Assembly (NCBI GenBank): GCA_029255685.2
Contig: CM055317.2
Coordinates: 14,773,501 to 14,837,500 of the forward strand
DNA from: Silene conica
Taxonomy: Eukaryota; Streptophyta; Magnoliopsida; Caryophyllales; Caryophyllaceae
Direction: 5' to 3'
DNA length: 64,000 nt
Under the pieces are notes generated by a model, which did not search any database, was not told where the DNA came from, and saw only the letters and a list, made by a program, of their open reading frames with translations. A program made the position numbers and the translations under genes. Shown here piece by piece: positions 23,256 through 35,201 of the stretch; the stretch's first letter is position 1, and each line of letters begins with the position of its first letter.

Positions 23256-24378
23256 AAAAATACTTTCTAAATTACTAAAAATTCAAATTTTAGATTAGTC
23301 TCGAAATGCTTAAATACACTTGCAAGAAATTTGCCTTATATTTTACCAAAAAAAAAAAAAAGAAATTTGCCTTATTCTCACTAATAAAGATCAAACTTCT
23401 GATCTTATGATTAAAGGAGTAGATATTTACCAATTTGATTTTAAATTACTTGTGTATTTTACACTAAAAAAAATTCGAAATATTGAATCAATTAGACTTT
23501 GAAAGATAAGGAATGGAAAAGCCACTTGGGGTTTGGTACAAATAGTTGGTATTACGAGGAGCATCCGATGATCGAGTTATAGGAGATTAGCTGGACACGT
23601 GCCTCTGTTAGAAGTTAATATTTCAACGTTTCTACTTAAAAAATTTTAATTTATTTTAGAATTTTTCTTATAATTACTATAATTGGTTCACCCTCGCATA
23701 AGTTCAAATTCCTAGTCCATCACTAAAGTGTGTTATAAATTTATAAACAGAATGATCTTGACGCCATTCTTGCAAATACAATGTACTTTAATGTCAATAA
23801 CTTAATTCAATCATTGATCAATGTCCCTTTAATTCATTGTAGTACAAAGTAAAAGAAAAAAGAATCATTGACCAATTTAAAACCAACTTTGTCGTATAAT
23901 GTTTCACAAATTTTCATCTGTAACGGAGATTCGTACAAGTTTGCGACGGGTATGTAATACCATGTGAGACAGATAATGTACATTGAACGAACTTAACCAT
24001 CTATACAGAAACACAAATTCTAGAATAGGACGGTCTCACACTAAAAGACGATCCATTTTTATAAAGAGCTCACTCATTTAATACAAATAAATGAGTTTTC
24101 TTTTTATATAATAGGACCAATACATTTCCAACACCGTACATATCCATGTCAACTGATCCGTTTCAAGTCCATTGTCCCTCTCGTTCATGATTCATGAACA
24201 ACAAAATCAGTATTATTAACGTTAAACGGTTCTGAAACAAACCCGCATCTAGTCACCTCTACGCCAACCTTAGAAAAAGAATATATAAACAACCAAAAAA
24301 AGCAAAAGTAATGATATCCATATCAACAAGTCCGCATTTCCCAAGGTTAGTTTCACCAACTTAAAAGTCACACCAAAA
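23256..24378. other. Intergenic region upstream of OEP21
   Basis: AT-rich with no gene found. The last 200 bases are the probable OEP21 promoter and leader. Confidence 0.4.
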
Positions 24379-27300
24379 ATGGAGACATCACTTCGTTACA
24401 GCGGCGATGCCAAAGCCCTCAAACTTCACGCCAAACAAAATCTTCTCCTTCTTTCTGATACTTTCCTTCAGGTTTTTTCCTTTTCTCCATTCTTCTACTA
24501 TTCTATCTCCTCTCTTCTTCTTTATCATCCTAAATTTTGATGTTTTCATCTTTTTTATGGTGTTTGTATTGTAATGTATGATGAAATATTGGAATGTGTT
24601 GTTAATTTGCGATTTTGTTGAGGTGTTGATTGAAATTGGAACTGGTTTGCTGGAATTTAGTATTTGTGTTGCTAAATTGCTGCTGTAGCCTGTAGGGTTT
24701 GACGGATTTTGTAGTTTGGTTGAGAGATGTGTTTTAGGTTTTATGTTAATCTGACACGGCGGAGAGGTGTCGTGTCCGACGCGTGTCTCAGTGCCTGAGA
24801 TGCAATTCGGAAATTTATGCAATTCTGGAAATTTGGTGATACATCATTACGTCAAATAATTATCGTTTTAGGGTTATGGTGTTAAAACTGTTAATGGGAA
24901 ATGTGTAGCCTTACTTGTCTAAGTTTCAAAATTTTGACCATGAATAGAACATTAAAGCTTTATCCTAAAATGAGCTGGATTCGGCTAACATAAAATACTT
25001 TGAAACTGTTAATGATGGTGAAATAGATGAGGGAAAAGGAAAGGGAAACATGATAAATTTACGATTAAAACATAAAGCTATGAATGACTCGAATAGATTT
25101 TGACTAAAAATATGTTAAAATATGAAAAATTAAAATGCGTAGTAGTACATTTGCTTTTAAGGGGACGGAAAATATGTTAAAATGTGGGTAGAAGTTATGT
25201 ACTCCCTATAATTCTTAGGAATTGATCCACAATATAACTAAAGATGGAAAATTGGGTGGTATTATTTGCTTGTGGGTTGGTGGAATATATGAAGTCAAGT
25301 ATAGTGAAAAATACGATCAAAGCGGCACAAGGAGAGATGGTTTGAAACAGCAGTGGTTCAAGAGGAAATGGGCTTCACTTTGGTGATTTGTAGTTTATAT
25401 TATGTGTTTGTCCTTTTACGTCCAGGTTCTTATAATACAACCGAAAATGATGAAAATTAATGGGGCTAGGGTGTCGCTTAAACCAAATAGTGTCGTCTTG
25501 TACTGTCGAGATGATATATGGTTACAACTGAAATGATGAAAATTAATGGGGCTAGGGTGTCACTTAAACCAAATAGTGCCGTCTTGTATATGGTTACAAT
25601 CTAAGTTTTTCCCTAACAAGGCTTTTTGTTAAATAAGCTTAGGTTTATGAGGTGAGTTATGTAAAAAATTTCCTTTAGATATTGATGCTGATTACTGGGT
25701 TGTGTATGCTAGTTTGAGGCTCTAAGCTCTATATGCGTTTTTGCATACAGTGATGTGATATGCTTATTCTGATATTCCGTGATGTGCATTTAATTGCAGG
25801 TTCGTGGAGAGCTAGATACAAAGTATGGAGGACCAAGTTACTTAAGCGCTATGTTGAGGCGTTTCTATAATGTATGTGGTGTTTTTTTTAGAAAAAATAA
25901 CTTGATTATAAATGGATTAAAATTTCTGGATTATATCTCTTCTGCTTTAACATTGTCATGGGCTTGAATTGTGCAACAGCCACCACAGTTGGCAGCAAGC
26001 CTTGGTTTGGGGGTGCAATTTGACAAGCGTGAGAAGCTTGGTTATGTTGTGCGAGGAAAACTGGGATTCCCTGTGTTATCTGACGAATCAGTGAGGTTCA
26101 ATGTTAAGGGTCGATGTGACGTTGACAAAGATTTGAAGCAGGTTTGTCTTTTTTTTCTATGGTTTCTATAAAATTTCGTTTTATTCTTCAGAATAAGTAT
26201 GGGTTGACTAGGTGTGAGATAAAGCTTTTGTGCTCCTTGCTTTATAACTGACAGCTTATCTATAACGGGTAATAGACTAATAGAGAATTAACTGAAAGAG
26301 TACCTGTTCTTTTTCAGGATATTAGACTAGAGGCGTTTTGTAAATTGTTCATTTCCGTTCCATCCCATCTATATTTTGGAGGTGATCTTCCATTTCAAAC
26401 TAATGAATTCTTTGTTGTTGTATCGTGATTCATGAATGGAACTATAGAGGAAGTCTAGAGGAGCTGCTGAGTTCTCCTGGTGTGTGTTCAATTTTCAAAA
26501 GGACCAAGATGTGAGGTTCAAAATTGGCTATGACATTGTCGACAAGGTAGATTGTTCCGTAACTTTGAATTAATCTATTATTAAGGGTTGACATGCTTTG
26601 TTCACTTGGGTACTTTCGGTGTATGCATGTGACTTGAGGTTTCTATCATTTCAAGCATTGTCTGTCTCTGTGATAACTGTGAGGATAGTATTCAAGTAAT
26701 TCTTAGTTATTAACAAACACTCTCTATGCTATGAATATTCTTATAAGGAAGCTCTGTAAACATCATGTTGATTGTATTGAGGAATAATGCTAATTCTGAA
26801 TTGGTCATTTGTGACCTATAGGATATTAAAGTAGCTATTTTGTTTAAATGGGCTTCATGTTTGGCTGTTTTAAGTTCAGTTCACTCGTTCAAATATTCTG
26901 TAAAATAGCTGTTGTTTGCTGGTCATGACTCATGAGTCATGACCATATCCTTCAACTGCTACAGTCCCTACTTGGTCGATATAGGGATCACATTTATAAC
27001 TTTCAAAACTGATTCTAAATTAATACATCCAGTTATGACTCAAACAATACCGTGTCATAGTATGCAGTACCCTATTGCAATTCACGACCATTACTGTGAT
27101 TTGGGCATATATTGCAATTTTATAACATGCCCACCCCATCCCACTATGGCTTGTTCGGTAAGCTGTTGTTTGATATCTATTTTTATTAGTAATATTATGT
27201 TCCTTGAACACAGTATGGTGTGCCCAAACCTCCTTCAACTCATGGGCCATGTCGTTGTTCCTTAGAACTTATAATGCGTCTGCTGTTGCTGTTGCTGTTG

Positions 27301-27435
27301 CATCCCCTCTTACAGCTGCTTACTAATGATTTCGTCCGTGGATGATTGCAGGTTCCGTACATGCAAATCAGAGAAAACAACTGGACTCTTAACGCGGATG
27401 TGAATGGCAAGTGGAATATAAGATATGATTTGTGA
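24379..27435 (+). CDS. OEP21: Outer envelope pore protein 21, chloroplast
   Basis: Five exons join to 169 residues: 24379-24471, 25800-25871, 25980-26141, 26448-26546 and 27352-27435. OEP21 is a beta-barrel channel of the plastid outer envelope. It passes phosphorylated sugars such as triose phosphate and is gated by ATP. Family blocks are clear along the whole protein: METSLRYSGDAKALK at the start, VRGELDTKYG, PSYLSAMLRRFY, ASLGLGVQFDKREKLGY, FNVKGRCDVDKDLK, AAEFSWCVFNFQKDQDVRFK, and the end block PYMQIRENNWTLNADVNG then WNIRYDL. There is no cleavable transit peptide, as is usual for this protein. Alternating hydrophobic and polar residues fit a beta-barrel. The length equals the Arabidopsis proteins within a few residues. 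All introns are GT-AG and phase 0. It follows OST1 on the same strand. Confidence 0.95.
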
Positions 27436-29509
27436 TCAAATCAACGTTTTCCGATCTACAAAGTTGAGGAGGCTAGGTAGTTGGTGCAGTTGTCAAATCA
27501 CCCCACACCCTTTTGTTATTATGAGTACTGTGCCCTATTCATTCATAATTTTGTATGGTTAAGTTAATCTATGTTTTTAAATTCTGTTTTTTTTAAGTTG
27601 ATTTCTTTTGCCGCAAGAGCTTTGTGAAAGTTTTCTTCTCTACGACTGTTCTCTGGATTCTACATGGATTGGATTGTTGGGAATTTGATTCTTAATATCA
27701 TGAGTTTTACGGCGGGCTGCATTTTGGATTGGCATTTGTCACATTTACAAAGTATACTCCATATAATGCATCGCTCATGCTCGGTTGTGGCTGTCATTTC
27801 AGAGGTGATATTTTGCCAATCATAAGTCAAGAATTTAGTGAAAACCTTAAAGCGTGGTGGGAATGTAGTAGCTTGCCGCTCAGCTCACTCTACGGCTTTG
27901 GATTTCACCGCCTGTGTGCTGATTGAGGTATGACCAAGAGTGTGTAGCGGACTCGGTGGCTTCTGACTTTGTGGAGTCCTTCATCCAATAAAGTACCGTT
28001 TTTTCCTCAAAAAATGAAAATATGTCCTTGTTAACAGTTTGGAGCAATCTGGAGAATCGTTCGACAAAGATGCACCTAAATCGGGGAGCGGACAAGCCTA
28101 GATATGACTTAAAAATGTGAAAAACGATCTTCACTTACAAGTTACAATGCAACATCAAAGATCTTTCCCTCAATCCTTCATTAATTGAAAAAACAATTAT
28201 TCGCGGATTCTCAACCTCACTAGTCACTAGTTCGAGCCTATATGAATCTATTGAAAAACAATTTGGACTAAAACATACGTATAATTTAGGCACTTGTAGA
28301 ATTTTACTCGAAAAACAGATTGTTTATAAGGGCTGTAACACTTGTGTTTTGTGACGTGAAACAAAGGGATATGACCTTAAGTTAAGCACCAAACCACTAA
28401 CTAAGGACTAAGACTTCCTCAAGCACAGAGCAATGAGAAAATCTGACCCAAAACACTAAGCAAATGGGTTAACCACCAGCACAAAACAAAGTAGGATAAT
28501 TAAAAACTTGAGCAGTTTTTGTATTGAATCAATCTTCAAAATCTGTTTTATTCTTTGGTTGAGGCCTGCTTTTATAGAGTAAGCAAAGACATCTCAAACA
28601 TACATTTCTTGTTTGATCCAATGACTCATAATCTAGCAGCCAAAAAGCCAAAGACAACGACTACATTACAGACTTACACAAAACTAGAAAAACAGATTAT
28701 TCTTACAAAACAGACTGTTGTGAAAGCGACTTGACTCTGGCCATGAGCAGGTTCTTTTTAAAGACAAAAACAGAAAGTAAACAAGGGTGGCAGCTGCATT
28801 TCTAATTCGTAGTATTTGTGGGAGTTATTCCTTATGCTTTCCAAGATGCTTGCACAAAAGAGGAAGTCAAGATAGTGACATAAAGCAAACTGTCCAAGTT
28901 CTCAACCCCTATGAATCTCGTTTTTGTTTTTCTTCTAACCCTGCTTGGCAGCACCTTTTATGACAACCCCTTGAACAAAAAAAGTTCCATACCCCTTTAT
29001 GGTAAGTGTATGACCAACAAAAGATAGCCTTGTCTTACTAATTTGGACGTAGGAGCCTCATATTGCAGTCCCTTCTCCATCCGGACTGACTTGAGCTAGA
29101 TGGCTTGTTCCATTTGTTTCACAATTGTCTAAAATTTTAAATCCGCAAACACGAGTGTATTCTTATATAACTTCATAGTTATCTTAAATACCTTATTTGA
29201 AATTTCTCGCTTTTTATTTTATTTTAATTTTGGTATAAAGAGAAACATAGACAATTTTAGACTTTACATATGAGTTATTTGGTGGTTTCAAATCGGGCTG
29301 ACCTTAGTTCCATTTTCAGTTCGATTTCGATTGGATACATTTTAGTTAGTACGGAGTAACATTTATCGGTTTGTCCTACTTTAAATCGGATATGGTTTGG
29401 AGCGGGTCAATTTCTATCCCACCGGCCACCTTTGTTAGTTCTTACTGTAATTTCATAATCTCGAATTTCTTGGCTATCCTCCGGTATTTTCTTCTACTCG
29501 CAACCAAAA
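27436..29509. other. Intergenic region between OEP21 and MCD1
   Basis: Two kilobases with no supported gene. Short frames at 27729-27926 (+) and 27880-28134 (-) overlap each other and match nothing known. The last 250 bases should hold the MCD1 promoter. Confidence 0.4.
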
Positions 29510-32500
29510 ATGGCATCTTCGTGCTGCTTCCACCTCCATTCTTTCTCTCCTCAGGTGCTCACATTTTCCCACTTTTTTCTTCGTAATCTCAATCAACAGC
29601 TTTCGCTCACTTCTGAATTGTTCTTCCAAAATGCGTGTGTATGTTACAGCACTGTATGTTCATCAATGGCGTCGGAATTCAACTCGGACTACAATACACC
29701 CCATGGAAGTTCAATCGTCGCAAACATCTCGTTTTTACTGCTTGTAGTGCCGATGATTCTACTGTGCGAATTCAATCTACCAGTGGTGATTCTGACCTTA
29801 ATTCGAATAATAGCTTCAATTTGAAGAAATCAATGGTGGAGTTTCAACGAATTGCTAAGTCTCTTCCTCCTATTGTTGTTGTGGTTAGTTTCTTGTGCTA
29901 ATTATTCAATTACATGTTCAATTGTTTGTGATTTTGAAGAATTAATTCTGACGTTAATTGCTTCTGTAGAAATCACAGGATGCTTTTCATCAAGCTGTCG
30001 CTTCTCTTCCTCCTGTCGTTGTTGTGGTTAGTTTCCGGCTTGAATACATTTGAATTTTTATTAAATTGTTTAGGTATTTTTGTTTGTCCAGTGGCTGACA
30101 TTGCTTTAATATTGTAGACTAGGGTTTCTCTCTAGTGTTGTTAATTCTGAAGTATGAGTTACGATTGTCAGAAATAGATATGTAGATAAAATGTATTTTG
30201 TAGGATTGTAGGGAGTGAAAAGGAAAGGAATTGTTAGTCAAATAGGTAGTGTGATAGTAGATTGTTAATCATATGTATTGTCTTAGGCAGTATAATGTGT
30301 CGTCTTGGGTGGAAGGAGTAGCAATTCTTAGAAATGAATAATAGATAATATGTATGGTACCTGGCATTGTAAGGAGTGATAAGGAACGGAATTGTTTGGA
30401 GTGCTAGTCAGTTAGGAAATGTGGTGTTAGACAGTTAATTCTATGCAGTTACTATAGGTGTTATGATGCGAGTTTGGGTTTGCAATATGACGGACTGACG
30501 GTCTTTGACACATTCTTGGCTGAATGCCAAGAAAGTTATAGTTAGTGCTCAACAACTTTCCAGTTACTTTAAGCTTGTTGTTTCTTTTCTTTGGAGTAAT
30601 GGGGAACTTATTACAGGTGTGCAAGTATGGTGGTTGTGGATGTATGTTGCGTTCGCACATTCGTTACTCCTGAAACGGGATTTTACAATTGGAGCTTCAT
30701 GATAATTTTCATGGAGTTCGGAAAGCTTTTTAGGATGGAACTATAAGACAAGCTTTGACTCTTTGACTATGTGTTATTGAGAGAGCAAATGACTCTAGTC
30801 TGTGTGAACGCCTTATGCTCTAGGCTTTTTCAGCTTGTGAAATCATTGTTTCACAAAGTATCATTTAGGGCAAACTTGTAGTGGATCAGGTATTGAGAAT
30901 GTTCTGTTTGAGTCAAGAAATAAGACCGATAGGAAGCATATTGTGACAAAGCCTTACTTCATGCCCCTAATCCGGTTGTGTAAAATTAGGCTGATGTACT
31001 TGTGAAGGTGTTTCACATTTGAAATCAGTTTCTGCTTCTGAGTTCTGACCAGCTACCTACTATGTGAGGAGGATTTTCCAATGAATCGGATGGAGCATCA
31101 AGTAAGAGAACCATGTGATCGAGGATTATGTGGATTTATGTGTTCTTTGCCTTCAAATGAGAATCTTCTTACACATATATCTCAGTCTGATGATCTATTA
31201 CCTTTTTACCTTTTGTTCATTATATTCAGTTGTATTTTGCGAATAGGGACCCCTATCTCTCAATCATCGTATTCCCTCACCATTATGACTAATATGTTAG
31301 GGAATTCACAGAGATTGAATGGCGTGTCAAGTAGTTTGTATATACAGAATACATCTATATAAGCAAGACTTATCTGTTCTCTCATTGGCAGTTCATTTAG
31401 GGCTTGTTTGGATTTGGATATTTTAAAGGAAAGGAATGTGAGGGGGAGCAAGGGATATAAACTCTACTCTCTGTTTGGTTCGCAAATGAGTGTTGAGTAA
31501 AATGGAGGGGGAGGGATTTTGAGGAAATTTTCCCTCCAAGGCAAACCAAAATCCATCCACCATAGGAATTAGGAAAGGTTTGGAGGGAAATTGTATCCAA
31601 ACACTTATACTCCATTCCTCCTCCCTTTCCTTTCCTCCTTCCCCACTCCCCTCCCTTTTCCTTCTAACTCGGTATCCCAACAAGCCCTTAACTTAATGCA
31701 TAACTTTGCTTTCTCACTCTGCATTTTCCCTTTTGAGTAATATGATATCCTTTTTATAGCGTGTACTTTGGTATTAGAAATTGATAATGTGTTATTAGCC
31801 TGACATTTCCATTGTGTTGGCATGCTTTCAGTTAAAAAAGCAATCAGGTGGTAATTTAATAATTGGATTCTGCGTCGCAATAGCGTGCCTTTTAATTGCC
31901 ATAAGGATTAATGTGGTTAGAAAGCAGAGCAATAAGCGTCCTGGTTCAGTGGCTGATCTTGTTAGACGTGGCCAGCTCAGATCGGATAGAAGAGGCATGT
32001 ATGACTCTGGTCTCTACTATAGCATTTCCTTTCCGTCTGAACTTTTATTGATTTAAGACTGACAACGATTAGATCACTGCCATCTAGATGTAATATCTTC
32101 AGGTGTGGTTAAAAGATCACTCTCACCTGTCACCATCCTTAAACAACACACTCTCTTGAAATTATATTTCTGTTTGTTTAGTGGTTCATATTGGCATGTG
32201 CATGATACTGACAACATATTTCTTCAATTGCAATTAATAGATCAAAACCTCTCAAATATGAAGACCCATTCAATAATCCTTTGGTTAAGGTCGGAAATGG
32301 TAACTCTACGGTAGAGATGTGCGGGAAAGTTTATCGAATGGCCCCTGTTACCCTTTCAGAGGAAGAACGGGCAATTCATCAGAAGAGGAGATCACGAGCA
32401 TATCAGTGGCAACGACCAAAGGTATTTCTCAAGGAAGGAGATCCAATTCCACCCGATGTGGATCCTGAATCAATTAGATGGATCCCCGCAAATCATCCTT

Positions 32501-34028
32501 TTGCAACGACTGCCAGCGATATTGATGAAGATTTTGCACAGACCAATGTTTATCAGACTCATGGCGTTCCGTTCCGTATTCAGGCTGAGCACGAGGCACT
32601 GCAGAAAAAGCTGGAAGCATTGCAGAGTGTAAGAAATCTTTTAACCATGTCTTAACATGAATTGGAATATATAATTCTTTTTTATTCAGTAGTCACTACA
32701 TTTATGATTTATCCTTTTAGGAATTTAAATCCAATCACTACATTTTCACTTTTGATAATAAATAACCCCGCAAAACACTCCCCGTTAATCCAAAATTAAT
32801 GTACTGAATTCACATAAATGGTGTGAGTATCATATGCAAGTATGGTTTTGCCGACTGACGCACGCTGGTGATTTATGCGTTGATCTTTGACATGCAATTC
32901 CTTATGTATACATATGTTGAGCAGTAGAATTACAAGTAGTTGTCATGTCGACATTTGTTGAGCAAAATATTCATGCATTCACGTTTAAATTAAACCTGAC
33001 AAATATGTTTCGCTTTCATGTCTATTTTGGTAAATTCGTAGACCGACCAGGTAGCGGTTGTTCAATTTGTTTTCATACATTAGAGGTATGATTTCATAAT
33101 ACAATTGTGCTGTTGTACTGATTCTCCATATTTTGGAGTGTGTACATGCACAATGTCAAGTGTGGAAAAGTTCTAACAAGCGTTTAATGCTTGTGAAAGA
33201 ATGGATGCATAAGTCTCCAAAGTTAGGCGTAGCAATTGTGCACAAGGAAAATATTGTTCTTCTGTACATGCCAACGCGTAAACTAACACTGCTATGTTTT
33301 GCCTATAAAAGCAGATGGACGAAGCTTAGTATATGCATCCCTCGATCTTCATAAGTGAGTTATAAGAGTAGTAATAAGGGCAGTCTTAAGTCTCTTGTGT
33401 ATATTACTCTTATTGTAATATTTGAGTGTGATCAATAAAATCGTAGTGTAACCGCAGTGAGGACGTAGCCAATTTGGTGAACCTCGTTATATTTGTGTCC
33501 CTGTTATTCTTGTCTTTATTATTGTGTGTGGTCATATATATTACCCTACGAGAATCTCCTACATGTGCAAAAGGAATGTTTGGTGAAGTAGACTGATGTT
33601 TGTATCTATGCTATCCAACGACAACGTAGCTACTTTGCTTATTGCATTTTCTTGAAACCGCTCTATACTAAGTATACTAGCTTTGAGTACCCAAATGAAA
33701 AGAAGCCTCTTGCGATTTTGCGAATTATAGATCATATGTATTATTATTCCTAGAATATGCAATCTTTCATACTACAATTGGCATCTTTTTAGTTTGTAGC
33801 TCTGATTCTTTCCTGCTCAATTGACAAATTCTTTAATACCAGGAACAAAAACTGAACAAGCTAGGCATTGATCCCGCGAATGCCAAAGATTTTGAAAGAG
33901 CATTCAAGACACAATCTAAATCCATTGACCGAGCAGAATCCCCTAACAATGGGCAGGTGAATGATCCTAAATCTCCCAAGTCAGATCAATCGCTTGAGAG
34001 CCTAGATGGCAACACAGCTTCTGGCTAA
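29510..34028 (+). CDS. MCD1: Plastid division protein MULTIPLE CHLOROPLAST DIVISION SITE 1
   Basis: Six exons join to 358 residues: 29510-29554, 29650-29883, 29970-30026, 31832-31998, 32241-32628 and 33843-34028. MCD1 is a plant-specific single-span protein of the plastid inner envelope that helps place the FtsZ ring with MinD. Residues about 121-140 (LIIGFCVAIACLLIAI) form the one membrane segment. They are followed by the conserved stromal part: RPGSVADLVRRGQLRSDRRG, KYEDPFNNPLVKVG, CGKVYRMAPVTLSEEE, RSRAYQWQRP and PDVDPESIRWIPANHPFA. A coiled-coil-like EHEALQKKLEALQS stretch comes next, and the tail is low-complexity. The exon 4 to 5 junction splits a codon to give the RRGISKPLKYED I recall from Arabidopsis. 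The N-terminus is the weakest part: the first intron is only 95 bp and is inferred from a frame change. Exon 3 partly repeats the end of exon 2. Confidence 0.85.
31400..31687. mobile_element. Tourist-like MITE with TTA duplication in MCD1 intron 3
   Basis: 288 bp with ends GGGCTTGTTTGGAT and ATCCCAACAAGCCC, flanked by TTA on both sides (31397-31399, 31688-31690). The TIR sequence and the 3-bp TTA target are those of PIF/Harbinger-derived Tourist elements. The left half is purine-rich, the right half pyrimidine-rich. Confidence 0.78.
33111..33563 (+). mobile_element. Solo LTR, Ty1/copia-like, in MCD1 intron 5
   Basis: A 453-bp segment begins TGTTGTACTG and ends CTCCTACA, giving the TG...CA ends of a long terminal repeat. 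The 5-bp word TGTGC stands on both sides (33106-33110 and 33564-33568). A TATAAAAG at about 33304 and a downstream GTGAACCTCGTTATA-type segment near 33476 resemble the promoter and R-U5 part of plant copia LTRs. No internal region or second LTR lies nearby, so this is a fossil left by recombination between LTRs. The clean target duplication suggests moderate age. Confidence 0.75.
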
Positions 34029-35201
34029 CACAGCTTACACGGTCCTCACATGTGCCTCGTTAAATTTTATTTTTGGAAGGTAATCTCGATCTTGGTGTTA
34101 AAGCAGTTAAGTACTTTACACAGGAATGTATAGAAACTCCATAATTTTAAGTTGTTCAATGGCTGTAATTTTTCATGCTGATCTCATTGGCAATCGGTTT
34201 TGGACTTGGAATAGCTACCTGGCCAATAATCCCCAGTTTTATTGCTTGTCCAAGCCGTATAGTTCTCTCACAAGGAAATGTCTGCAAGTCAATTTGGGTG
34301 TGTAAAAAACACCACCCTTTTAATGCTCGTCTCGCAAAATTTAGTGACAATGTGTGCCTATTTGACTACAAGATTGAGACAAGGATATTTTAAATCTTGC
34401 TTCTCTAAGCCTACACTCAGGATTTCCTATGTCATTGTCCCTACTCCCTCGCGGTGCTTTGATTCTCAGAATCATGTTATTGCTACTTCTTTGTAAAGAT
34501 TTGAAGGCCACCATGTCGGATGTTGGAGTAGGGTCACCTCATTTTCTGTGGCAGCGGCTGAAATTAGGATGTGGTGACGAGTATAATTATATCTCGAAGG
34601 TCATGGAAGTAGGTACTGAGTATATAAATAGATAGTTATAGGTTTTTTGGAGTTGTAAAGTTAAAGTTATGTTCAAAACCCCTTTATGTAGTTCACGATT
34701 TTGTACCTACACTGAACCAATGAGCGGAAAACGCCTTTGGTTGCCTGCTTTGAATTTGGCAAAGCTACCAGAGGAGAGAAAACTGTGAATATAGAGAAAA
34801 TGCAGGGAATTTCTCTCGACAATGGTACATGATGGATAGAAAAGAGATGAGGAAAGAAAAGCAGGATCGGAAAACCACGGTATATGATCAAAATTGAGGC
34901 TTAGTATCATACTTTTCGGGTTAAAAAGGAATCGGAGAAAATACAGAAATCACATTTCAAGATAGAGTTAGCTTATTTTGCTTATACAACTGGAATAATG
35001 TAATATTAAGAATACGAGTATATGACATGAGGAAGCCCCTCTTTTCATATTTCATATATAACATCGAATAAATTGTTTAAATAGAAACTATTCTCGGCGA
35101 GTATAATCAGAACAATCAAAATGTCTCTCCAACAACAACACAAACTTGCTTTCGGCGGTGGGTTATGTTGAACAAAACGTTATCTTCAGCTACAACTTTC
35201 C
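34029..35201. other. Convergent intergenic region between MCD1 and TST1
   Basis: It holds the 3' UTRs of two genes that face each other. No further gene is supported; the short frames on both strands are unconvincing. Confidence 0.4.

Noticed and set aside
24388-24822. 144-codon - strand frame
   Set aside because: It overlaps OEP21 exon 1 and intron 1 in antisense. The product matches no family and is rich in simple residues.
27729-28134. Two overlapping short frames (one per strand) after OEP21
   Set aside because: Neither resembles a known protein, there are no splice or promoter cues, and they shadow each other. Treated as non-coding.
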